DNA of 7,009 nt. Origin: an uncultured archaeon (GTDB taxonomy: Archaea; Micrarchaeota; Micrarchaeia; Micrarchaeales; CABMGC01). The stretch lies in contig CABMGC010000071.1 in the NCBI GenBank assembly GCA_902385515.1, positions 1 through 7,009 of the forward strand, read 5' to 3'. A model generated the notes under the pieces. The model had not been told where the DNA came from, did no database searches, and saw only the letters and a list, made by a program, of their open reading frames with translations. Both the position numbers and the translations under genes were made by a program. Of this stretch, positions 1-5,180 are shown in pieces. Position 1 is the first letter of the stretch. Each line of letters opens with the position of its first letter.

Positions 1-99
1 CGCGAGCGCGACAAATGACGCCACGTTGGCGCTCTTCACGCCGAGCTCCTCGGTCACGCTGACCTCGCTTCCGATCGTCCCGCCGTCTTCGTAGTCCAT
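1..99 (-). CDS. Unidentified protein, N-terminal 33 residues only (runs off the left edge)
   Basis: A frame opens with ATG at 99 on the minus strand and stays open to the window edge, giving 33 residues that begin MDYEDGGTIGSEV. The ATG lies 18 bases after the stop codon of the flippase gene on the same strand, so the two are probably co-transcribed. The gap shows no good Shine-Dalgarno sequence. The first 20 or so residues are acidic and polar, and the last visible ones (ASFVALA) turn hydrophobic, which could be the start of a membrane segment. I do not recognise a family. From its position behind a flippase it may belong to surface-glycan synthesis or export, but that is only guilt by association. 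Confidence 0.5.
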   Translation of the reverse strand, partial: MDYEDGGTIGSEVSVTEELGVKSANVASFVALA

Positions 100-117
100 C
101 AAAGCAACTCGTTGTAA

Positions 118-1707
118 TCATTGTAGGTAGCGCATTAAAGCATTAAAGTAGCCTATCACGGGGTTCGCTATGGCGCCCAGGGCCTTCAGGCCCGCCGTAG
201 ACCTGGAGAGTATCCCTATCTCCTCCTTGTCGATTACGCGGAACAGCACGAGAAGCACCGGGTACGCCGCGGCGGTCACGGCGGCGCCGTACGCAAGTTC
301 CAGCGGCAGGCTGTGGATGAGCAGCCCCGGGACCAGAGCGGCCGCAAGCACCGCGTTGCTCGCGAAAGTGCGCAGGAGCTTGCCGTAGTGCAGGCTTACG
401 CCGAGCGACTTCTTCGCGCCGCGTATGAGGAGCCAGTTGCTGACAAGGCTTCCTATGAAGAACAGGGCGACTATGTTGCCGATTGTGCTCCAGGCGGCCG
501 TGAGAGCGACCAGCGCGACGAGCTGCACTGCCGCCGATATGACGCTGTAGTGAAGGAGCTTGGTCGTCTTGCCGACCGCCATGAAGAGGTTGGCGGTGTA
601 GGTTCCAATGAGGCCGACTATCGTTCCTGCCGCCATGAGCGTGAGGTACAGCGGGGCGCTAATGAACGCGTGGGTTATGAACAGGTATGTGAGCGGCATC
701 GCGAACACGGCGATGTAGACCATCATGGGCACGGTCAGCATCATCGAGTAGAGCAGCACCTTGTTGTAGACCCGCTCCAGCCTGCCGCCCTCCTTTTCTC
801 CCTTCTTGCCTGCGTCCCTGGCCACTGATATTGACAGCGCGGGCAGGAAGGTCATGGCCGCCGTGGTGTAGAACAGCGCGAGCGTGCCCCTGGCCTTGTT
901 GGCTATGCCGTAGTTTCCGAGCACCGACGACGTTACGAACGCGCCCAGAAGGAGAGTGCCGAAGCCTATAATGCCGTTACTGAGCGCGTTGTTGGCGGCC
1001 ACAGGCATCGAGTACCTGAACGAGTGCTTGACCTCGGCCATGCTCGGCAGCCCAAGCTTTATGTGCATCTGCCTGACCGATTCTTTGAACACGTACAGCG
1101 TGCCGAGCACTCCAGCGACGACGTAGCTTATGAGCAGTCCGTACATCGCCCCCGCTGCACCGAATCCGCCCTGGATAAGGAGCACGCTCGCGACGATGAG
1201 AACAAGGTTCTCACCGGTCTCCATCACCACCGCCGCGGCGTTCTTTCCCATGCCTATCATTGCGTAGTCGGAAGTCCCGTAAAGCATTGAGAAGAACATC
1301 GCAACCGACGCGATCACGAATATCGAAGCGGATGAATTGGAACCCGGGAACAGGCCCGCGACGTATCCGCTTGCTAGTATGCCCGCTATCATGAGCGCGG
1401 CGCCTATCGCGGCCACAGACAGGAAGCTCGACGTCAGCGCGCTGCCGAACATCTTGCCGTTCCTGGCGTCCTCGTACTCGGCCAGGTATTTTGCAAGATA
1501 GACCCCGAACCCGAAGTTGCCCGTCGCGCTGACGAGCGCGTAGAACCCGAAGGCGAGCGTGTATATTCCGTACTCGGCCGGCCCGAGCATCCTCGCTATT
1601 ATTATTACCGAAGCTATCCCCACGAGCAGGCTGAACAGCCTTCCCAGTGTCAGTACTGAAAAAGTCCTTGCGCTTCTCCTTCCCAGGGCTTCCCTTCTCT
1701 CAGGCAT
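118..1707 (-). CDS. Polysaccharide/lipid-linked oligosaccharide flippase, Wzx/MATE-like (MOP superfamily)
   Basis: This 529-residue polytopic membrane protein has the length and layout of Wzx-type flippases, which move lipid-linked glycans across the cytoplasmic membrane. After a basic N-terminus (residues 1-12) the first membrane helix leads into ARMLGPAEYGIYTLAF (38-53), the typical RxLGPxxYGxY signature at the first loop. About 12-14 hydrophobic segments follow, with charged loops near 207-230 and 297-315. The end (490-529) is an amphipathic tail. The start is the ATG at 1707, placed about 26 bases from a TATA-like sequence, so the mRNA may be leaderless. The gene diverges from a large glycosyltransferase-like membrane protein and is followed by another gene 18 bases on, which suggests a surface-glycan or S-layer glycosylation locus. 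The superfamily is clear; the substrate cannot be read from the sequence. A teichoic-acid or MurJ-like exporter is an alternative within the same superfamily. Confidence 0.85.
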   Translation of the reverse strand: MPERREALGRRSARTFSVLTLGRLFSLLVGIASVIIIARMLGPAEYGIYTLAFGFYALVSATGNFGFGVYLAKYLAEYEDARNGKMFGSALTSSFLSVAAIGAALMIAGILASGYVAGLFPGSNSSASIFVIASVAMFFSMLYGTSDYAMIGMGKNAAAVVMETGENLVLIVASVLLIQGGFGAAGAMYGLLISYVVAGVLGTLYVFKESVRQMHIKLGLPSMAEVKHSFRYSMPVAANNALSNGIIGFGTLLLGAFVTSSVLGNYGIANKARGTLALFYTTAAMTFLPALSISVARDAGKKGEKEGGRLERVYNKVLLYSMMLTVPMMVYIAVFAMPLTYLFITHAFISAPLYLTLMAAGTIVGLIGTYTANLFMAVGKTTKLLHYSVISAAVQLVALVALTAAWSTIGNIVALFFIGSLVSNWLLIRGAKKSLGVSLHYGKLLRTFASNAVLAAALVPGLLIHSLPLELAYGAAVTAAAYPVLLVLFRVIDKEEIGILSRSTAGLKALGAIANPVIGYFNALMRYLQ

Positions 1708-1730
1708 ATGAATGGGTTTGCCCTAAAAAG

Positions 1731-1738
1731 TTTATTAA
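1731..1738 (-). promoter_or_regulatory. TATA-like box for the flippase operon
   Basis: Read on the minus strand the sequence is TTAATAAA, centred about 27 bases from the ATG at 1707. Archaeal TATA boxes sit about 26 bases before the transcription start, so transcription would begin at or next to the start codon. This assignment is by motif and spacing only. Confidence 0.5.
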
Positions 1739-1739
1739 C

Positions 1740-1747
1740 ATAAATTT
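1740..1747 (+). promoter_or_regulatory. TATA-like box for the large membrane protein gene
   Basis: ATAAATTT lies about 25 bases before the ATG at 1768, the distance expected for a leaderless archaeal transcript. No Shine-Dalgarno sequence precedes this ATG, which agrees with leaderless initiation. The box abuts the oppositely oriented one at 1731-1738, and the TTTAT-N4-ATAAA inverted repeat spanning both is centred in the 60-base spacer. Confidence 0.5.
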
Positions 1748-1767
1748 CCATGTAATTCTGGGTTTTC

Positions 1768-4032
1768 ATGTTCAAGTTCGACAGGAAGCAGGCTGTGGAT
1801 TACGCCCTCGTGGCGCTGGCTTATCTTGCGATATCATGCGTGTTCTTCTGGCCGGTCATCGCGAACATCACGTCCGTGCTGCCTGGCACGGGCGGCGACG
1901 TGTACCAGAGCGTCTGGGAACTCTGGTGGGTTCCGTTCTCGCTCTTCACGCTCCACTCCTCTCCCTACGTGACGAGCTACATCTACCAGCCAGTCGTGGC
2001 TAACCTCGCAACGCAGACGATGGCCCCCATAGCCGGCCTTGTCAGCGCGATATTCCAGCCGATAGGAACTGCGTTCTCATTCAACGTGATCTTCCTTCTG
2101 GGTTTCGTCCTCTCCGGCCTTTTCACCTACCTGCTGGCGTTCCACCTGACCAAGAACAGGATGGCTGCGTTCCTTGCCGGATTCATATTCGCGTTCAGCC
2201 CGATACACACCATCCAGTCCTTCGGCCATTTGCAGTTCACTAACATAGAGTTTATACCCCTGTTCCTGCTGTTCTTCATCAAGATGGTGGAGGACAGGAA
2301 GCCGTCGGACGCGATATTCGCCGGGTTGTCCTTTGTCCTGCTGGCCTTCATGGGCGACATCGAGCAGGCACTGATGACAGCGATGGTGGTCTTCTTCATG
2401 CTGGTCTATTTGCTGCTGACAAAGCACAACAGGTCCAAGATCCTCAACCTGAAGTTCCTAATCGCGTTCGGGGGGATGATCGGAATCGTGCTACTTGCAG
2501 GATCTCCTTTCATCATAGGCATAGTCATGGCCTTCAACTCGTCCACGCTTAGCACGGTCAACGCCCAGGCTACGACTGCGTACAACGTCCTTTACAGCCC
2601 CGACCTGCTGTCGTTCTTCATACCCAGCTCAATGAACGGCCTTTTGGCCTTCGCGGCTGCACCTCTCGCAAGCATAAACGCCCCGGCGCCCGCCGAGAGG
2701 ACGGTATACGCCGGCTACACGGTGCTTGCGCTAGCAATCATAGGGCTGGTGTATTCCTTCAAGGACAAGTTCAAGGAGACCGGCATACTGGCCCTGCCCC
2801 TTGTGTTCTTCCTGCTGCTTTCCATAGGGCCGTACCTCCAGGTTGGAGGAACGCTGCCTACCTACAACTACACGACCGGCACCGGCGGCATACCTGGGCT
2901 GTACCTCGCGTACCACCAGATTCCGTTCTTCAACGTGCTCAGGGAGCCCGGAAGATTTGACATAGTCATCGAGCTCCTCCTCGGCTTGCTCGCGGCGTTC
3001 GGCCTAGCAAAGGTGGAGCACTTGCTCACGAAGGAGAAGCACGCGCAGCCGAGCCTCAATCCGAACCTGAAGTACTACGTCTTCGCCGTGTTCCTTGCCC
3101 TTGTGGTGATCGAGTACAACTCGCTGCCTTTCAGCCAGGGCGCGATCGGCGCCTCGTACTCTTCGGCCTCGGTTTCCAAGGCGTATTACGAGATCGCGCA
3201 GCTGAGCGGCAACTACTCCGTGCTGGTGCTGCCCGCCCTGCAGAACTTCTCCGGCAAGCTGCCGCAGCTCTACCCTGGCAAGGCGCTATACTACCAGACC
3301 GTTTTCGAAAAGCCCCTTGTCGGAGGATACGCGACGAGGTCCAACGACACCCAGGTGTTCTCGATGATGGACCTGCCGCTGGCCGTGTCCGCAAGCTACC
3401 TCGAGTCCGGCCAGGGCCTGGTGTACGCGTCCCCGATAGTCGAGAACTACACCGACGCCAGCCTCCTGCTGCTCGGCGCGTACAACGTCGCGTTCGTGAC
3501 CGTGGAGAAGCAGGCGTACAACCAGTCGCAGCTAGAATTGGTCGTGAGCTACCTGGCCAGCATGTTCGGCCGCCCCGTCTACATAGACAACGCGACCGAG
3601 GTCTTCTCCACGTACAACGCAACCAGGGCGGCGGGCAAGAAAGTGACCGCATATACCCCCGTGTACATGGGAAGCCAGTACAGCCTGTGGCAGCCTGGCT
3701 GGATCCTTTGCGGATCGCACCAGTGCAACGACACCGTGTCGCGCACGTGGTTCTCGGTCAATCCGGCGTACATAACCCTTTACGCGCCCAACTACACCAA
3801 GGTCAGCATGAACATGCAGGCCGTATCCCCTGTCGGCCAGAAGAGCGTGTACGTGTTCTTCAACAGGAACCAGCCGCGCGTCCTGAACCTGACCCAATCG
3901 GTGCAGAACATAACGTTGAACTTCACGGCCAGCCCGGGCCTTAACCAGATAATATTCTACTCGAAGAGCGGCAACTCGACCACTTACTCGAATATCGGAG
4001 TTGTGAACATAACGTTTAAAACGTATTCCTGA
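1768..4032 (+). CDS. Large polytopic membrane protein, GT-C/YfhO-like putative glycosyltransferase with glycosylated ectodomain
   Basis: The 754-residue product has roughly 11-12 membrane segments in residues 11-450 (clear ones near 11-33, 104-126, 199-217, 229-253, 313-331, 338-356, 397-416 and 434-450), then about 300 residues that should lie outside the cell. The first outer loop holds GTGGDVYQSVWELWW (40-54); an acidic residue here (D44) is where GT-C enzymes keep a catalytic Asp. FAFSP (141-145), GHLQFTN (153-159) and LREPGRFD (391-398) resemble motifs of YfhO-like membrane proteins found in glycan loci. Residues 635-754 look like a beta-sandwich, with a possible disulfide between C648 and C653. 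The external part carries 14 Asn-X-Ser/Thr sequons. There is no C-terminal anchor. The start at 1768 fits the promoter spacing. Membrane topology is well supported; transferase activity is inferred from weak family resemblance and the neighbouring flippase. A non-catalytic glycan-transport or polymerase role is possible. Confidence 0.7.
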   Translation: MFKFDRKQAVDYALVALAYLAISCVFFWPVIANITSVLPGTGGDVYQSVWELWWVPFSLFTLHSSPYVTSYIYQPVVANLATQTMAPIAGLVSAIFQPIGTAFSFNVIFLLGFVLSGLFTYLLAFHLTKNRMAAFLAGFIFAFSPIHTIQSFGHLQFTNIEFIPLFLLFFIKMVEDRKPSDAIFAGLSFVLLAFMGDIEQALMTAMVVFFMLVYLLLTKHNRSKILNLKFLIAFGGMIGIVLLAGSPFIIGIVMAFNSSTLSTVNAQATTAYNVLYSPDLLSFFIPSSMNGLLAFAAAPLASINAPAPAERTVYAGYTVLALAIIGLVYSFKDKFKETGILALPLVFFLLLSIGPYLQVGGTLPTYNYTTGTGGIPGLYLAYHQIPFFNVLREPGRFDIVIELLLGLLAAFGLAKVEHLLTKEKHAQPSLNPNLKYYVFAVFLALVVIEYNSLPFSQGAIGASYSSASVSKAYYEIAQLSGNYSVLVLPALQNFSGKLPQLYPGKALYYQTVFEKPLVGGYATRSNDTQVFSMMDLPLAVSASYLESGQGLVYASPIVENYTDASLLLLGAYNVAFVTVEKQAYNQSQLELVVSYLASMFGRPVYIDNATEVFSTYNATRAAGKKVTAYTPVYMGSQYSLWQPGWILCGSHQCNDTVSRTWFSVNPAYITLYAPNYTKVSMNMQAVSPVGQKSVYVFFNRNQPRVLNLTQSVQNITLNFTASPGLNQIIFYSKSGNSTTYSNIGVVNITFKTYS
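4012..4024. repeat. 13-base inverted repeat at the end of the membrane protein gene
   Basis: ACGTTT-A-AAACGT is a perfect inverted repeat with a single central base, lying in the last codons just before the stop at 4030-4032. A 1-base loop makes an RNA hairpin of full length unlikely, so it would more plausibly act as a DNA-level site, or be chance. No T-run follows this gene. Confidence 0.25.
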
Positions 4033-4082
4033 CGTTAGCCAATCGACTTAGTGGCATAATTTACAAGAACCTGCACACAATG

Positions 4083-4097
4083 TTTAAATAGTTATAT
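4083..4097 (+). promoter_or_regulatory. TATA box for the TRAM gene
   Basis: TTTAAATAGTTATAT contains two overlapping TATA-like elements (4083-4090 and 4092-4097) in otherwise GC-rich DNA. Transcription would start near 4110-4122, giving a leader of roughly 22-35 bases before the GTG at 4144. This is the best-looking promoter in the window. The 111-base spacer 4033-4143 contains no gene that I can see. Confidence 0.65.
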
Positions 4098-4114
4098 TGC
4101 ACCTTTCACATGTA

Positions 4115-4155
4115 ACCCGTTGGGATGCGGGTAGGGTGTTGGTGTGGAAGGTGGG
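4115..4155 (+). promoter_or_regulatory. G-rich, potentially structured leader and start region of the TRAM mRNA
   Basis: ACCCG (4115-4119) can pair with CGGGT (4128-4132) around an 8-base loop. From 4122 to 4155 there are seven runs of two or three G (4122, 4129, 4134, 4141, 4146, 4150 and 4153), which overlap the GTG start at 4144-4146 and could alternatively form a two-tetrad G-quadruplex. No canonical GGAGGTGA site is present, although GGTG-like stretches occur. Structure and function are inference. Confidence 0.35.
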
Positions 4156-4383
4156 CTTCTAGAAGGAGAGATATACGACCTGAACATAAAAGCGAAGAAC
4201 ATGCGCGGTGAAGGGATAGGGCAGGTTAACGACACCGTAGTTTTCGTGAAGAACGCGAAGACAAGGATAGGGAAGATGTACAAGGTGAAGATAACGAAGG
4301 CCTATCGCACTTTCGCGTACGCGGAACCATCCGAGGACAATAGCAAGTATTTTATAGGTAATGGTAGTTTAATTATTGGATAG
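4144..4383 (+). CDS. Small single-domain TRAM protein, putative RNA-binding chaperone
   Basis: The 79-residue product is almost entirely a TRAM domain, a small beta-barrel that binds RNA and is found in TrmA/RumA- and MiaB-type enzymes. The pattern matches the family: GEIYDLNI (8-15), RGEGIGQV (21-28), VVFVKNA (32-38), GKMYKVKITK (43-52) and FAYAEP (56-61). No catalytic domain is attached. In archaea such stand-alone TRAM proteins have been shown in methanogens to act as RNA chaperones, comparable to bacterial cold-shock proteins. The GTG at 4144 is the only start that covers the domain, since an in-frame stop lies at 4132-4134 and the next Met is inside the domain. The last 14 codons (from 4339) are markedly AT-rich compared with the rest. 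It precedes psmB on the same strand with a 91-base T-rich gap, so it is probably a separate transcript. The family call is firm; the biological role is inferred. Confidence 0.85.
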   Translation: MEGGLLEGEIYDLNIKAKNMRGEGIGQVNDTVVFVKNAKTRIGKMYKVKITKAYRTFAYAEPSEDNSKYFIGNGSLIIG

Positions 4384-4386
4384 GGC

Positions 4387-4409
4387 TTTTTTTCAGTGCT
4401 TTATTTTTT
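4387..4409 (+). terminator. U-tract terminator after the TRAM gene
   Basis: Two T-runs, seven T at 4387-4393 and six T at 4404-4409, begin three bases after the TAG stop. Archaeal transcription commonly ends at such tracts without needing a stem-loop, and none is seen here. Confidence 0.55.
4400..4407 (+). promoter_or_regulatory. Possible TATA box for psmB
   Basis: TTTATTTT inside the T-rich spacer is the best TATA-like sequence before psmB. It would start transcription near 4428-4432, leaving a leader of about 45 bases that includes the GGTGA site. A weak stem (GGCTG 4412-4416 with TAGCC 4423-4427) lies just before that. The box may be only part of the terminator tract. Confidence 0.25.
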
Positions 4410-4465
4410 GAGGCTGAAGCTGTAGCCGGACTGCTTATGCTGTACAATGTTTTTGACAAGTATAT

Positions 4466-4470
4466 GGTGA
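4466..4470 (+). promoter_or_regulatory. Shine-Dalgarno site for psmB
   Basis: GGTGA matches the archaeal anti-Shine-Dalgarno sequence and lies 4 bases before the ATG at 4475. It favours that ATG over the overlapping ATG at 4471, which abuts the site and meets a stop after five codons. This is the only clear ribosome binding site in the window. Confidence 0.55.
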
Positions 4471-4474
4471 ATGG

Positions 4475-5110
4475 ATGGACAAAAATGATATTGCAGAATC
4501 CATAAGGAAGGGGACGACAACCGTAGGCATAGTCTGCACTGACGGCGTAGTCATGGGCGCGGACAGCAGGGCGACCGGGGACACGTTCATTGCGAGCTCG
4601 GAGGCCATAAAGGTCTACAAGATAGGAGACTCCCTGGCGATGACGATCGCGGGCTACGTCGGAGACGCCGAGTACCTCGTGAAGTTCCTGAAGGTACAGA
4701 ACGAGTTCTACAAGATGAACGAGGGCAAGCCTCTTTCTCCTTCAGCGGCCTCGTCGCTGCTTTCGCTCCTGCTGCAGGAGAACAAGTTCGCTCCTTACAT
4801 AGTACAGCTGATAATAGGCGGCCTTAACAAGGGAATCCCCGAGGTATACAGCCTTGACCTTGGCGGCGGAGTGATAAAGGAGTCGAAGTTCTACTCGACT
4901 GGCAGCGGCTCGCCCACTGCGCTCGGATACCTGGAGAGCGTATATAGCGCGTCGTTCAGCACGCAGGACGCGCTGAAGCACGCCGCTAAGGCGCTGTCGA
5001 TTGCGATGAAGAGGGACTCCGCCACCGGCGACAGCATCAAGCTCGTCGCCATCACGAAGAAGGGCGTCAAGGAGTACGTAAAGGAGGACGTCGACAAGCT
5101 GCTGAAGTGA
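4475..5110 (+). CDS. psmB: Proteasome subunit beta (20S core, N-terminal threonine protease)
   Basis: The product is the catalytic beta subunit of the archaeal 20S proteasome, which degrades unfolded proteins in the cytoplasm after assembly with alpha rings. Its 211 residues match the family length. A 13-residue propeptide ends in G13, and autocleavage would expose T14 as the nucleophile (Thr1). Counting from there, D30 is Asp17 and K46 is Lys33, both in the usual contexts (GADSRAT and SEAIKVYKI). STGSGSP (141-147) supplies the Ser129 region and RDSATGD (180-186) the Asp166 region; where Thermoplasma has Ser169, this protein has Thr184, a conservative change. All catalytic residues are present, so it should be active. 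It sits between a TRAM gene and aCPSF1, with T-rich spacers on both sides; no alpha subunit is in the window. The start is set by a GGTGA site. Confidence 0.97.
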   Translation: MDKNDIAESIRKGTTTVGIVCTDGVVMGADSRATGDTFIASSEAIKVYKIGDSLAMTIAGYVGDAEYLVKFLKVQNEFYKMNEGKPLSPSAASSLLSLLLQENKFAPYIVQLIIGGLNKGIPEVYSLDLGGGVIKESKFYSTGSGSPTALGYLESVYSASFSTQDALKHAAKALSIAMKRDSATGDSIKLVAITKKGVKEYVKEDVDKLLK

Positions 5111-5117
5111 ACCCTTG

Positions 5118-5139
5118 TGTTTTTGTTTTATTTGTTTTT
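5118..5139 (+). terminator. U-rich terminator after psmB
   Basis: A 22-base stretch contains T-runs of 5, 4, 3 and 5, broken only by single G or A bases, and starts eight bases after the psmB stop. It fits a U-tract terminator. TTTTATTT within it could also serve as a TATA box for the next gene, with a start near 5155; a weaker candidate is CAATAATG at 5156-5163. No Shine-Dalgarno site precedes the next ATG. Confidence 0.55.
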
Positions 5140-5180
5140 GAGTTTCCAGCAGCGTCAATAATGCGACGATTTTTAAGTTG

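Noticed and set aside
313..828. Plus-strand frame of 171 codons opposite the flippase
   Set aside because: The composition is rich in Arg, Glu and His without a recognisable domain, and the minus strand has a clear flippase with correct membrane segments.
3131..3652. Minus-strand frame of 173 codons rich in Arg, Pro and Cys
   Set aside because: It is antisense to the ectodomain of the membrane protein. Its composition is the typical low-complexity shadow of a GC-rich gene.
4125..4127. ATG upstream of the TRAM gene as its start
   Set aside because: It is in a different frame from the TRAM coding sequence and would give an unrelated peptide. The in-frame choice is GTG at 4144.
4011..4143. Small RNA gene or intrinsic terminator after the membrane protein gene
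   Set aside because: No T-run of four or more and no GC stem is present. The only structured part is the TRAM leader, and the inverted repeat at 4012-4024 has a one-base loop.
4471..4473. ATG four bases before the psmB start
   Set aside because: It abuts the GGTGA site and its frame stops after five codons. The ATG at 4475 leads directly into the proteasome propeptide.
5161..5163. ATG upstream of aCPSF1 as a longer start
   Set aside because: It is out of frame and reaches a stop after six codons.
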